Source of the DNA: Arctopsyche grandis
Taxonomy: Eukaryota; Arthropoda; Insecta; Trichoptera; Hydropsychidae
Length of the DNA stretch: 64,000 nt
Direction of reading: 5' to 3'
Assembly (NCBI RefSeq): GCF_051622035.1
Contig: NC_135360.1
Span: 9,538,001 to 9,602,000 of the forward strand
The notes beneath the pieces were generated by a model. The model saw only the letters and a list, made by a program, of their open reading frames with translations. It had not been told where the DNA came from and made no database searches. Shown piece by piece: positions 1-11,386 of this stretch (its first letter is position 1; each line of letters begins with the position of its first letter). The position numbers and the translations under genes were made by a program.

Positions 1-41
1 TATAATTTTTTAAATGTAAATGTTATAATTTTAATTTATAG

Positions 42-3000
42 AAGCTCCAGAAGTGATTAGTATTAAAACAACCAATAGTTTAAATATGTCGTGGGTAGAC
101 AAATATCGACCCACAACAATGAAGCAAATAATCGGCCAACACGGAGATGCCAGTTGTGCTGCCAAGTATTAGTTTTATATATTTTCCTTCTTGTAAAGTG
201 TGAATCTATATAAGCATAGTTACATGCATAAATATATGGACTCAGTTATATCGTTTATAAGCAAATTGAATCCTTATGTTTTCTAATTACAGACTAAACA
301 AATGGCTAACAAAGTGGTATCAAAATAGACGTTTGAAATTAGCCCAACCGAATCCTTGGGCAAAAGGCGACGGTGGATATTATAAGGCAGCTCTTTTGAG
401 CGGGTCTCCTGGAGTCGGTGAGAAAATGATAAATGTATCATTTCTTTTATGTATTATAGTGTATTTTTTACATTGAATTGGATCGATCTGTGTACAGGTA
501 AAACGACGACAGTTTCCGTGGTCTGCAAAGAACTGGGCTTCGACACGGTCGAATTCAACGCGTCGGATACTAGAAGTAAAAATTTGATCAAAGAAAAGAT
601 CGCAGAACTCACTTGTACAAACTCGCTAGCGGGTTTTGTCAAAGGTGCATTATGATGACGCTAATTTTATTGTAATGTATTTATAATTTATTTTATACTT
701 ATATATTATTACATATTTAAGGCAAAGTTGGTAAAGGTGCCGTTTCTAAAAAGCATGTAATCATAATGGATGAAGTAGACGGAATGGCCGGAAATGAAGA
801 TAGAGGTATTGCATTGAATTCATTGCAATTTGATTTTAATACAACAGCTACAATAAAAGTTAACGGAATGGACTATTAAATCTTCAATAAATTTAACCTA
901 TTTAATTCGAATATGACAATATTTTTTGTTGCTTTTTTCTTGTTTATGAGATATGAGCATTTAAAAATTACGATTTTTGACTTTTACAGCCTCTAACTCA
1001 AAATCTAGTTTTGTTGTGCCAAAAGTGAGTATTAAAATCAATAGTCAGGTGTTTTTTCTATTGATTTTGATTTTTTATTCCTTTAAAATATTTCTAATTA
1101 ATTATCTAGCGAATTTTAAAACTCAAAAATATACTTTTTTCTTACACATTTTTTTTCCGCCAATTTTTCAACCGACCAAATTTATAAGGATTGTTTTTTT
1201 ATCGCGATATTTTATTTGTATTATCTTAACGTATCAATTCGAGTAGAAATGATTTAAAAAATGCTGTTGTATGTCTGATGCAAGAGCGAGATGAAGAATG
1301 AAGAATGCATCACTCCATCTTACTTGCTTACTCTCACTTATGAGCGATTCATATTGTAATTTAAAATCATTTACTACTCGAATTAGTACATTTAGATAAA
1401 ATAAAAAAAAAATTAAGATTGAAAACCAACCCTTGTAAATGTAGTGAAATATATAACTAGTCCAATAAATGGATGATAGCATGAGAAACTTCTTATTTTA
1501 TTTATTTAAGAATACTTGGGAAAGGTGGTTTGATAATAATACAGTAGTACATAAATACAAATATTAAATAAGATTTTATAAATAAGAAGAAACTAATAAA
1601 AAAATATTGTCATACTCGAATTCAGTGGGTAAAATTTAATAAAGATTGATCAGTCTACGCTCCGGTAAGTAAAAAACGTGTTTTTTTGTTCCGTGTAATT
1701 TATTAATTGACTTTTTTTTATATTTAGGTGGTATGCAAGAATTGATAACTTTAATAAAAACCACAGAAGTACCTATAATTTGTATTTGCAACGACAAGTC
1801 TTCAACAAAGATGAGATCTTTGGTCAATTACTGTTTTGATATATCGTTCGCCAAGCCAAAAGTTGAACAGATAAAGGTAATGCCGATTCTACATCAATCA
1901 AATGGTTAATATATACAGTTGAGTAATTTATTTGTTTTGTAGGCGGCCATGATGTCGATCTGCTTCAAAGAAGGTGTGAAAATATCGCCGAATTCGCTCT
2001 CGGAGCTCATTATTGGCGCCTCGCAAGACGTCAGACAAATATTGAACTTGCTGTCGATGTGGTCTGCCGATGAGAAGATAATGTCTGCAGATTCAGTGTC
2101 GAACGATTCCAAACATTCAAAAAAAGATATTAAATTGGTATGTACTGCATATACTGCGTTAATATTTGTTTTGATTTATTTAATACAATATTTAATGTAT
2201 ATTTACGTTCAGGGTCCGTGGACTGTTTGTCGTTCCGTATTCTCCGAAGAGGAACACAAAAACATGAGCATACACGACAAAAGTGACCTGTTCTTCCATG
2301 ACTATAGTTTAGCTCCATTATTTGTTCAGCAAAACTATTTGAAAGTATCACCACACTGTCCCAAGTAAAATTCATTTATGTGTACATCTTAGTCAATTTA
2401 AATTATCATCGTAGATATTGATTCGACGCTTACTTTCAGGAACGAAGTTCTCGCTCGTTTCGCCGAAGCTGCTGATTCTATCAGTGCCGGAGACTTGGTT
2501 GATGCTAAAATAAGGAGAAGTATGGCTTGGGGTCTTCTTCCAACACAAGTAATATTAACATTATATTGTAGACTTTTCTGTAATGTTTATGTGTTATTTT
2601 TAAAGACTGATCTAAATCTTATGTTAACATTTCAACGTGGATACTAGAAGTCTTAGAACTGAATCTATTTCAGGCAATGTTCAGCTCTGTAATACCTGGT
2701 ACGCTTCTCTCTGGACACATGCAAGGTCAGATAGATTTTCCCGCCTGGTTAGGACAGAACTCTCGTACGAGCAAAATGAATCGTCTTGCACAAGAAATAC
2801 ATTCTCATACAAGATTAAGGTAAATGTTTTGTGTATAAAATGTACAAGATGGGACAGAAACAATTATTTTAGGTAGTAATTTGAAAATGAACACTATAAT
2901 TGAAAAGTTATCATTATTTAGCTAATTAAAAGCTAACCACATAAGTCTTTTTTGGAAGATAATGCCACTCAGTTAATATCCAGTGGACATAATTAAACCT

Positions 3001-6000
3001 ATAATCCACAATTTTCCTCAGCTTAATATCTCAATTTTTTAAATTCTGGTATTCTGGAATGTTTTGGTTCCAACAATGGGCTATATGTGGATGGACTACA
3101 AATTTCCTTGCAATTCATCCAAAAAAAGTTTCCATATATCATATCTCTTTCTGAAAGACACTTGATTTATCAGTTTGCAATATCTTTCTATGGGCTATCT
3201 AGAGGAAGTGAATACTCATCGATCTAAAATTATCCAAGAGTTGAAGAATAGCTACAAATAATGAGTATTTTGAAATGTGGTGTTATCGGAGAATGTTGAA
3301 GATCTCCTGGAAGGAACATGTGAAGAACTAAAAAGTCCTCCAGCTGCTCCACAAAAATAGAGAGCTTCTTGTTACCGTAAAGCTTCGATAACTGGAATAT
3401 TTTGGTCACAATTCATAACCCCGAGTATCGCCTTCTACAGATAATAATGGAAGGAAAAGTAGAGGGCAAATGGTGGCTTGGAAAAAAGAGGCTATCATGG
3501 CTTTGGAACATCAGAACGTAGATTGGGCTCGAAAAATTGTTTCAGCTTGCCCAAGATAGGGAAGAGTTTGCACAGGCTGTAAAAAATGTCTGCCCATGGT
3601 AGTCGCTTATGTCCGAATACGGTACAAAAAGTGTAAATCCAACAAATTTGAATGATTATGCTGGGAAATGTGTGCAACGTTCAACAAAATGCTGAGCCTT
3701 CTTGACTGACATTATTTTCAAAAGATTACTTTGTGGCATAATACTATTGTAACGTGGGAACACGAGAGAGAGTATCAGCTAAGTGCATTCGGGGATGAAT
3801 AATGGAGACCCCCGAATTGGCTTAACGAGACTCAGCAAGTGCCCGCTAGAATTCTCAGAACCCAGGCGAGAGCGTGAGACTCACTTAAAACTGTATGTGC
3901 CCAGACAATAGATACATAAATGGATCGGGGAAGCTTTGGTGAGCAACTTGTTCTTTATATGCCAAATAAGATTATTCTGGAGCAATCGCTGGTTACGTGT
4001 GGAACTCCTGAATCATTCAATAGATGCTGTGAAGCGACTTTGGCCTTTCATTTGGATCCTGAACTCACCCCCTACGCAACACTATTATGGAGGCGAAAGG
4101 AATGAAATGCACGCTGTTTAATATGACGGCCAGGAAGGAAGTAAAGTGAGATGCACCAACATGGTCGAATCGGTCCCAACTTGCAGGATGGTGACCCAAA
4201 CTCAACCATGTCGTAAACCACTATCTTATTTATTTATTTATTTAATAACAAGTTGCTAAAATCTTATGTGGTAAACTTTAATTTGACTAATGAATATTTA
4301 GTTGTCAATTAGTGTTCATTATCAAGATTGTTCACGAGATTGCTTCCGCTGAATTCTTTAATATGTATAGAGGTTACTTTCAATTTAGTTTAAATTAATT
4401 ATATTTACTTTTTAGTACATCAGGTTCAAAGGAGTCTATACGTTTAGATTATGCCGCTCACATTAGAGACGCCGTTTTAAATCCGTTAATCCAAGGCGCC
4501 GATGGTGTCCAAGATGCAGTCGACACATTGCAAGCATATCATTTGCTAAGGGAAGATCTCGATTCGCTGATAGAGCTTAGCAAATGGCCTAGACAAAATG
4601 ATAAAAGCGCTCTGATCGATTCTAAGGTTGTCGTCGTGTACTTAAAAATATTTTTGTTTATGTTTTTTTCAGGTGATGATATTTTTTATGTGCGGTTTTC
4701 AGGTAAAGTCTGCTATGACTCGGAAGTATAATAAAGAGGCTACGCCGCTGCCATATTCTCAAGTGAGCTTTAAGAAAAGTCAGTCAGTGTTGAGTAAAGA
4801 TTCGGATATTGATGAATTCGTGGAATCTGAAAACACAGAACCAGCTGATGACGATAATGAAGATAGTGATTTGGAGAATGATGCCATGGTCAAGGTAATT
4901 AGTTTTTATTATGTTGTACTAGCCATATATACGCTTTTGATGTTCCTATGTGAAATAAAACACACCGCTAATTCTGTATTGATTTAAAACAAACTAATAG
5001 TCGTTTGTTCTTATATTACAGTTGTAATATATTTTGGCTAGTTGGAATATATTCCATCTAACCTGGTACCAGAGAATTTTTATATTAATAGAATTGGCTT
5101 TAGGCGTCATATTGTTGTCAAGTGACGATTGTCCACAGACAATTCTAAATAATTTTAGCATCAGTCGTTTTTGATGCTTGGTGCTCGACGTACGTACGAT
5201 AAAAACTTCTCTGCTTGTTTATATTACTCGCAAGATGGGCAAGCATCGGTAAAAATTGCACAATGAATTCAAAAACACAATAAACAACATGGGATACATT
5301 TTTATAAGTAAATTGATCTGATTGTATTCCGTGCGTTGTAGCGTATTTATAGAGACGTACCGCAACAATTATTTGTTCGTAAGGACCCTTCTATTATTAT
5401 TACATTTCTCTGGCTGGTATCAACTATAGGTATATTTGAAGTGTATTTTCATTTGTAATATATTGACTAGTTGAAATATATTCCAATATGACCTAGAACG
5501 CCAGTTGTAATATATTACAACTGAAAATACACTTTGACTGTAACATCTAAAATATAATTTCGAAAGAAGAGTAAGGTTGTCAGGTTTGATTGGGAGCTTC
5601 AAAAATAAATCAAAGTTTCTATGACGATGGTTGAATATAATTTTTTTTTTCGATTCAAATAAATTTAATAAAAAAACTAATGAATGTTTACTATTAGATT
5701 AATCATGTTTAAGCGGTTTATATAACAAATACCGAGTGAAGCCGGGTGACAACACTAGTATACATATATTTGCGTTATAAAAAAATGAGAAAGGGCAAAA
5801 AAATCATATTCATATTAAATGCAAGAGATTTTTTAAGTTGTGGGAGATAGTTTTTATGGCCAAATCGCACCATCGTATTTATCGTATAAAATTTTAATGT
5901 TCTTTTGTTTCAGAATTGAATAAATGTGTAATAATTTTATTTTATTTTCTAGAAAACGAAAAGAGTTAATACCACAAGTAAACCTGAAAAAGCAACTACT

Positions 6001-6060
6001 TCAAAAAATCCCAGCAAACAAAAGGAAAAGAAAGATAAAGGAAAATCAAAAAAAAAATAG
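42..6060 (+). CDS. RFC1: Replication factor C subunit 1 (clamp loader large subunit), 5' part outside window
   Basis: RFC1 is the large subunit of the RFC pentamer that opens PCNA and loads it at primer-template junctions in the nucleus. Twelve exons join in phase: 42-165, 293-417, 498-644, 722-805, 1728-1876, 1943-2137, 2213-2364, 2440-2548, 2674-2819, 4416-4626, 4703-4894 and 5953-6060 (TAG), giving about 580 residues. In order they encode SWVDKYRP, the Walker A motif GSPGVGKTTT (split between exons 2 and 3), NASDTRSK, the Walker B motif IIMDEVDGMAGNEDRGG, ICNDKSS, the sensor region, then the RFC1-specific C-terminal domain (DYAAHIRDAVL, GVQDAVDTL, MTRKYNKEATPLPYS). The protein ends in an acidic stretch and a lysine-rich tail. 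The N-terminal BRCT region would lie to the left of the window. Gene identity is secure from family knowledge; splice sites are all GT-AG and inferred. Confidence 0.97.
2820..4415. repeat. RFC1 intron with mobile-element remnants
   Basis: This 1.6 kb intron is the longest in the visible part of RFC1. It holds a decayed LINE fragment (about 3270-3600), an unclassified GC-richer stretch (about 3770-4200) and, at 4225-4262, a TTTA-repeat tail followed by AACAAGTTGCTAA that resembles the 3' end of the LINE copy at 7085-7545. No additional RFC1 exon is needed, because the flanking exons join in phase (AG|T = Ser). Confidence 0.6.
3270..3600 (+). mobile_element. Decayed non-LTR retrotransposon fragment (ORF2 C-terminus)
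   Basis: Translated with frameshifts and stops, this stretch reads RRMLKISWKEHV, RELLVTVKLR, LEYFGH, LQIIMEGKVEGKWW, GKKRLSWLWNIR and GLEKLFQLAQDREEFAQAV. These are the order and spacing of the C-terminal region of reverse transcriptases from L2/RTE/Jockey-like LINEs. At least one TAG and a frame break interrupt it, so it is dead. It lies in an RFC1 intron in the same direction as the gene. Confidence 0.75.
5436..5536. mobile_element. Short MITE with inverted ends
   Basis: The left end GAAGTGTATTTTC and the right end GAAAATACACTTT are inverted copies about 100 bp apart, with further internal symmetry (TTGTAATATATT / AATATATTACAA). Related sequence occurs at 5015-5060 and 54415-54465. It lies in the last RFC1 intron. 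Confidence 0.6.
5545..5757. mobile_element. Helitron-like dispersed repeat, copy 1
   Basis: It begins near ATATAATTTCGAAAGA, contains a T-run followed by CGATTCAAATAAATTTAAT, and ends GAAGCCGGGT...ACTAGTA. The same order is seen at 23305-23540, 25388-25790 and 27683-27885. The short GC hairpin just before a CTAGT-like end resembles non-autonomous Helitrons of insects; this classification is an inference. No coding sequence is present. Confidence 0.5.
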
Positions 6061-6419
6061 AATAACATTTAATCACTCGTATTGAATCAGTATTTTATTT
6101 TATAATTCATTATTTATTTATTTGATAAAATGTTTAATCAGTTGTGAATCAACCCACTCTGAAAATCATGCACGAAGAAAATTTTGAATCGATAACTTAC
6201 ACATATTTTTATACCATTGTTTTGGTCATACGACTTTATAAATTTTTGAATGTAATGACACGTATTTGTAAATATTGCAACATTAAAAATATTCCGCCAA
6301 ATGCATCGCATTATTTCAATATAACAGAAACACAAAATACATTTCAAACTTTTATTGAACGCAAATCTTAAGAGCTACACAATTATTTACAAAACTTCGT
6401 GTTCGAATGGGTAGGCGGG

Positions 6420-6636
6420 CTAATTCTTGTGGATGTATGCAACTCGCGGATCGTCTGATCTCATGATGACGATGGATTGTTTGTAGCGCCTGTTGTCGCC
6501 GTCGTTTTTTACGTATTTGTAGACACCGTAACATCCAAGCGGTACAGATACAACGGCAGCGCTGAAGGCTAACATAACTTCGGGAATTTCATTCCAACCT
6601 TGTCTCCACAGTGGGCCGATCTTCGAAATTAAAGAC
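6420..6636 (-). CDS. Small mitochondrial membrane protein, NDUFA3/B9-like (last exon)
   Basis: The exon is read on the minus strand from an acceptor (TTTGCAG) at 6637 to TAG at 6420-6422. It encodes about 71 residues: SLISKIGPLWRQGWNEIPEV, then a hydrophobic membrane segment (MLAFSAAVVSVPLGCYGVYKY), then KNDGDNRRYKQSIVIMRSDD and PRVAYIHKN. A short single-pass protein with a charged NDGDNRRYK segment and a DDPR tail fits the insect homologue of complex I accessory subunit NDUFA3 (B9) of the inner mitochondrial membrane. The exon starts in phase 2, so only a short 5' exon with the start codon should be missing; I could not place it in the repeat-filled DNA to the right. It is convergent with RFC1, the two stop codons being 360 bp apart. 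Family assignment is moderate; that it is a real exon is likely. Confidence 0.65.
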
Positions 6637-6849
6637 CTGCAAACGTCAAGAACAAAATTAATGTTTGATATTATCTACAGTTTAAATTTGAATGGACAAG
6701 GCCAAAATAAATACATTTCGACAAACTATTGATTGACTCAATAACACTAGGGAACGAAGCTGTCCACTCTTCTTATGCAACCAGAAATTGAACTGACAGG
6801 TGGTGGCCGTAAGTGATCCCAATACGACCATGCTGTAGGTAAGTTTTGT

Positions 6850-7079
6850 TGGTAAACGGACTACTAGTCATATGTGAACCAGTCACAGGACAATCGGTCA
6901 CACGTGATCACCCGTCACACTAAAACTGGTCACGAGAAAACTGGTGACACCCTAAAATCGGTCACGAAAAGACTGGTTGATCGATTTTAGGGTGTGACGG
7001 GTGATCATGTGTGACCGATCTAGAGTGACCAGTTGTCCTGTGACCGGTTTACATTTGACTAGTAATCACCGAACCGTTT
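6850..7079. mobile_element. Foldback-like element with GGTCACACGTGATCACCC arms
   Basis: The left part (6865-6925) and the right part (6985-7075) are imperfect inverted copies: CTAGTCATATGTGAACC, CACAGGACAA and GGTCACACGTGATCACCC recur in reverse on the right. The right end, TAATCACCGAACC, is the reverse of the end found at 7546, 8385, 8563 and 11992. A related 140-bp copy lies at 8560-8700. It is non-coding. Confidence 0.55.
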
Positions 7080-7084
7080 TGCTG

Positions 7085-7545
7085 TCATGCAGGAAATCAT
7101 TTATATTTATTTATTTATTATTTATTATATAGCAAATTGCTAATGAATTATTTCACAATTTTACAACAATTGCAAACTTAAACTAACAACTATACTCTAA
7201 CATATGTACTTGACAAAATTATCAAAACTATAATTAATAAATCTAAAATAATACAATAAAATTCAACATAGCATTTTATCAAACTTATTATACATATAGA
7301 ATTACGTTTTCTTCCACAGATGTATGCATTAACACCCTTCAAGAAAGCACCAATGTTATAAGCATCTCTAATGCTCTCAGGAAGGGCATTGTATATTTGA
7401 ACACCTCTGTTGAAAACACCTCCTGCAGTTCTTGCTTTCTCAACTTTTCCTATAATTAATTTATTCCTATTTCTAGTGTTATAGCTATGCAAATCTCTAT
7501 TCCTGACTATGTAATTATTAAAATACTTGGTTAAATAATATGGTT
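7085..7545 (-). mobile_element. 5'-truncated LINE, C-terminal part of reverse transcriptase ORF
   Basis: The minus strand is open for about 120 codons and reads RDLHSYNTRNRNKLIIGK, ARTAGGVFNRGVQIYNALP and ESIRDAYNIGAFLKGV. This is the typical C-terminal end of CR1/L2/Jockey-clade LINE ORF2. The 3' end is an ATTTATTTATTT run near 7100. The 5' truncation point is at about 7545, directly abutting a GGTTCGGTGATTATTCCGC repeat. It is not a host gene. Confidence 0.75.
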
Positions 7546-8350
7546 CGGTGATTATTCCGCACAAAAGGATCTCACGTGCACGTCACTAGAATCTTGACCA
7601 GGGATCATCTGGCACCCGAAAATTCCATCCATTATGATATTTTACCCACGTGAAATATCATACTAACGAGAACTCTAGTGCCATATTTTTATTTTTATTT
7701 TTTACATATTCTAGTGTATGGATTTATTTTTTCATAGTCCTGCGTTAATTGAAGTATTGAGAAATATTTTTTTGGAAAAAAATTCCTGGTTTTAAATTTG
7801 AAAAAATAATGATCTCCTTAGTTATATTTATTTATTTTATTATATGTACACATACAAATTTACCAGGAAGGCTTAACAGGTAAACCCCAATGCGCCTTCC
7901 TCGTCAATTACAAACAATGCAGCATTTTTATTACATAAGTCGGTGAATTACGAGACACTGAAAACTCTAAACTAACGAGACATCTATGAATTTGAACATA
8001 AATTTTATTGTATATGAATCATACTTAAATAGTGGTGACATAGTAAGTAGGAAGGTTTTTAGCCAATTTAATCAGGAACCGTTTCAACAATGAAATCAGA
8101 AAAATTGGCAAACTCTAATAGGAAACGATTGACCTGGAGTCACAAATATCCAAGTCTGACCAGCAGCATTACAGAAAATACTCGGAATAAATTCTTTTCA
8201 ATCGAGGTCGATCGGGATCGAACCCGGCGTCCTCTCGGTGCTAAGCAAAAGCCAAAGAGCCATACTGCTGGCTAATCCGTATTCGCGATTTTCGTCGCAA
8301 ATATCGTCGTTTGCGCGATCGCAATGTGCGATAACGTCCATTTACCCATT
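7546..8350. mobile_element. GGTTCGGTGATTATTCCGC element split by a SINE
   Basis: The segments 7546-7690 and 8276-8350 together match the continuous stretch at 11992-12215 (GGTGATTATT, CTAACGAGAACTC, CCGTATTCGCGATTTT in the same order). The intervening DNA contains the SINE at 7820-8277. This is therefore one older repeat opened by a younger insertion. It has no coding capacity. Confidence 0.6.
7820..8277 (-). mobile_element. tRNA-derived SINE copy 1 (CCAGGAAGG tail)
   Basis: Read on the minus strand, the head at 8277 carries an A-box-like and a B-box-like motif (GGGTTCGATCCC). It is followed by a conserved body (CTGCTGGTCAGACTTGGATA, GACTCCAGGTCGATCGTTTC, TTGCCAATTTTTCTGATTTC) and a tail with GAAGGCGCATTGGGGTTTAC and TAAA repeats. 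The same body recurs at least nine times in this window. Confidence 0.8.
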
Positions 8351-8559
8351 TATATACGTATGTAAAGGAAAAAAATTGTTGTGTATCGGGTGATTATTCC
8401 GTACACGAATACTGCCGACAGATTTTTCCAGACACAGTGATTCTTAACACTCCCGATTATTTATTATTGTTGTGTATTAAAATCCATACGACCAAACATG
8501 ATTAACGTATACAACGATTTTGTATTTTTTGGTATATATATAAATTATATATAAAAACT

Positions 8560-8700
8560 GGTTTGGGGATTATTCCGCACAAAGCGTTCTCGCAAAAGTC
8601 ACTAAATTTAGTGTGACGGGTGATCACGTGTGACCGATCTAGAGCGACCGGTTGTCCTGTGACCGGTTCACATTTGACTCGTAATCACCGAACCATTGTT
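8560..8700. mobile_element. Short inverted-end element of the CACCGAACC family
   Basis: It starts GGTTTGGGGATTATTCCGC and ends TAATCACCGAACCA, an imperfect inverted pair. The interior, TGTGACGGGTGATCACGTGT, repeats the arm of the foldback at 6850-7079. It lies immediately upstream of the Merlin-type transposase element. Confidence 0.55.
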
Positions 8701-8740
8701 TTTAGAGTGGTAGTAAACGTGAGTCAAGTGCAGACACAAC

Positions 8741-9776
8741 GTCAACAGATGGCGCAGTCTCACCACTGACGTTAAGCGTGCGTTTGTTGACAGCTCGGTA
8801 CTAGTGCGTTTGCCAATAATTGTAGATGTCAATAGTGCGTTTCAGTACGATTGTAAATTTAACTTAATTGTTGACATTATTGGCCAATTGTATGGTTCTG
8901 GGAATAATGGCGTACATGAGCCTTAAATCAATATTTCGTTTAGTGTACGACGATGAAACGGCTGTAGCTTTTCTACAAATGCAAAACATACTACCGCGGG
9001 AACGACTGTGTGCAAACGGACATCTGATGAAATTGTTGTTTAACAATGAAGGCCAACTCTGGCGCTGCTATAAACGAGATTGCCGGAACAAAAAAGGAAT
9101 TCGAAAAGATACATGGCTTCAAAATTCCAGATTACCCTTGGACACGGTTGTGCATTTCATCTATTGCTGGGCTAACGAACTGACGAGCATAAAATTTTGC
9201 GCAAGAGAATTGGAAATGTCACAATCAACAGTCGTCGATTGGAACAATTATTTACGTGAGGTGTGTGTGTGGCGAGTAGAGCAAGCATTCACCGAAATCG
9301 GTGGAGAAGGAATGGTTGTCGAAATTGACGAAAGTCAATTCGTTCGTCGAGGGACTCTCCCTCGACAGTGGATTTTTGCAGGACTCTGTCGGGAAACGAA
9401 AGAGTGTTTCGTCGTCAAAGTCCCCGATTGTTCGATCGAGACTCTCGTGCCGATTATCAGGGAACGAATAAGGGCCGGTTCTAATATCGTCTCAGATTGC
9501 TGGCAAGCGTACAAGGATATCTCGATGAATGAGTATTATTTCGTCGATCCTAAGAAGTTCGCCAACACCCAACAGATTTGGGGTCCTGTCAAATGGGGAG
9601 ATAACCGGAGGCGAGGAACCCACAAGGACTTTACGGACTCGTATCTGGCTGAGTTTATCTGGCGATCGAAGCTGAATGGACGCGACCCCTTCGAGACTAT
9701 TCTACAAGACATATCTTCGTTTCCACTATGAGGTAATAATATGTCAGTACGCTTACGCTTACGCCATCTGTTGACA
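8741..9776 (+). mobile_element. Merlin/ISXO2-type DNA transposon with 14-bp inverted repeats
   Basis: GTCAACAGATGGCG at 8741-8754 is repeated in perfect inversion as CGCCATCTGTTGAC at 9763-9776, on both sides of a single transposase reading frame. I could not fix the target duplication, so the true ends may lie slightly outside. About 1.04 kb is the usual size for this superfamily. Confidence 0.65.
8892..9731 (+). CDS. ISXO2-like (Merlin/IS1595-type) DDE transposase, catalytic residue missing
   Basis: The frame is open without interruption from ATG 8892 to TGA 9731 (279 residues). Later ATGs at 8907 and 8916 are possible; MSLKSIFRLVYDDETAVAFL from 8916 looks like the family's usual start. 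A zinc-ribbon-like region follows (C-x-x-G-H, RCYKRDCRNKK). Next come a helix-turn-helix region (CARELEMSQSTVVDWNNYLR) and the DDE core: first acid in VVEIDESQFVRRG, second in IVSDCWQAYKD. The C-terminal signature is RRRGTHKDFTDSYLAEFIWR. The third catalytic Glu is expected just after NTQ-I, but the text runs NTQQIWGPVKW, with about three residues deleted. The protein should therefore bind DNA but not cut it. Either it is a recently dead copy or a domesticated one; the open frame of about 280 codons is notable. Confidence 0.85.
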   Translation: MVLGIMAYMSLKSIFRLVYDDETAVAFLQMQNILPRERLCANGHLMKLLFNNEGQLWRCYKRDCRNKKGIRKDTWLQNSRLPLDTVVHFIYCWANELTSIKFCARELEMSQSTVVDWNNYLREVCVWRVEQAFTEIGGEGMVVEIDESQFVRRGTLPRQWIFAGLCRETKECFVVKVPDCSIETLVPIIRERIRAGSNIVSDCWQAYKDISMNEYYFVDPKKFANTQQIWGPVKWGDNRRRGTHKDFTDSYLAEFIWRSKLNGRDPFETILQDISSFPL

Positions 9777-9841
9777 GCGAATGCGTAACGTAACGAATGG
9801 TATTTGAGCGCGGAGCCAAGCTGCTAAACAAGTACCGTATT

Positions 9842-10773
9842 ATGGTGCTTACGGACTAAACCAACGACGATTTTGGGCCAACTTTTTAACCAGCAGTAGC
9901 GTACAAAATATCGAAATAAAAATTAAATTTTAAAATTGAAATTAAATATCAAAATCAAGCTAAAGAGCGAGATTGAGCTAAAATTAGATCATCGTTGATG
10001 TTTTGAATTACAACAATGTTTTGAATTACGACGATACCGCATTTAAAACCAGAGAAATATTATAATTTCTCTGCGTACGAGCGAAAAAAAATAGTGTTAA
10101 AGTCGTCACGAGATGTTACTGTATTTCCACTTGGATGATCGATAAAAAAATAACAATTCATAAAAAAACGCGGTGTCGGATGTCGGTGATTTGTCAAAGG
10201 GTTTTTTTTCTTTCGTCGAAATAAAATTAATAATCACACATTATCCGATAAATTTTAACTCTGAAATTATTTAATTACTTGATTTATTTCGACGAGAGAA
10301 ACAATTGAAGAATAAAAAAATCCGTTTGATGTGACTGACAACACCCCGGGTTAGCAAAAATCGTTGGATCACCCATACTAATACATGATATATTCTCAGT
10401 AACTGCGCATTACGGGGAAGTAAAAATAATAATTCTTTGATTTTTTTTCGATCTTAGTGCGTATCTTCGTAAGTCAAACAAAAGTCGAGGATTACCTGTA
10501 TGTGATTGTTGATGATCTAATTTTAGGTCAATCTCGAAAATTTATTTAAATTGTGCATGTTCTGTTTTAACTTTCAATATTTAATTTTAATTTTAATATA
10601 ATGATTATAATTTTATTTTGATACTTGAATTTAATTTTAATATAATAATAATAGTTTTAATTTTGATATTTAATTTCAATTTTTAAATTTAATTTTTATT
10701 TCGATATTTTGTACGCTACTGGTTTTTAAAGTTGGCCTGTGGGCCGTTCGTTGGCTTGGTGCGTACGCACCAT
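9842..10773. mobile_element. Foldback element with about 120-bp inverted arms
   Basis: The left arm (9842-9965) and the right arm (10655-10773, reversed) share ATGGTGC, CCAACGA, GGCCAACTTT, AACCAG, AGTAGCGTACAAAATATCG and AAATAAAAATTAAATTT in the same order. The ends are inverted (ATGGTGC / GCACCAT). About 690 bp of AT-rich, non-coding spacer lies between. There is no transposase, so it is non-autonomous. Confidence 0.75.
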
Positions 10774-11170
10774 CAAATGTATATATAGACCAGGGATTGC
10801 CAATCTCTGTGCCCGTGAGCGCATGTGCGACCGCGGAGCTATTTGTAACTACATAGCTCGATTAATAAACAGCTTTTTAAGAGCATTCAAGGCTAAGATA
10901 CAGTTTTAGATAAATGATTTTTCATTTTCATTGTTTCTTTATAAATATGAAGAAATCGAAAATTCGGTACTTATTGGTTGTATGAGCGTAACCGAATATC
11001 AACACTTAACTTCTGATTATTGGCGAGCCTACCAAACAACTGAACCCAAGAAAGAAGGTTTTAGCTAATACAAAGTGAACTATAGCTACAATTTCGTTGA
11101 CGTGCATGCGCAAAATATACTTACATAGAGGTAGAAAGATTATAGGGGTCTACAAAATGGCGTATCAAAA

Positions 11171-11225
11171 AATATCGCGATACGGCTCGTCAACACAATG
11201 TGTTGACGAGCCGTATCGCGATATT
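11171..11225. repeat. Perfect 27-bp palindrome with a 1-base centre
   Basis: The left arm, 11171-11197 (starting AATATCGCGATACGGCTCGT), is exactly inverted at 11199-11225, separated by a single A. The flanks do not continue the symmetry. It would form a cruciform or a tight RNA hairpin. It lies between foldback elements and in no recognisable gene. Confidence 0.85.
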
Positions 11226-11386
11226 TTCCATGTCATGGAAAGTTATTTTGCAGAGTTTATGTGGTGGGATATACAAGTGTGTATACTGGATGCTCAGTTG
11301 CGCCCATATAACCGATAAGTACCGAAATTGTTAATGATAAAGTTTGTATTACTTAATGAATAAATTTTGATTAGATTGGCTTATTT

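Noticed and set aside
7190..7564. 124-codon minus frame as a host gene
   Set aside because: The sequence (NTRNRNKL, YNALPESIR) is the end of a LINE ORF2 and is followed by a TTTA-repeat tail.
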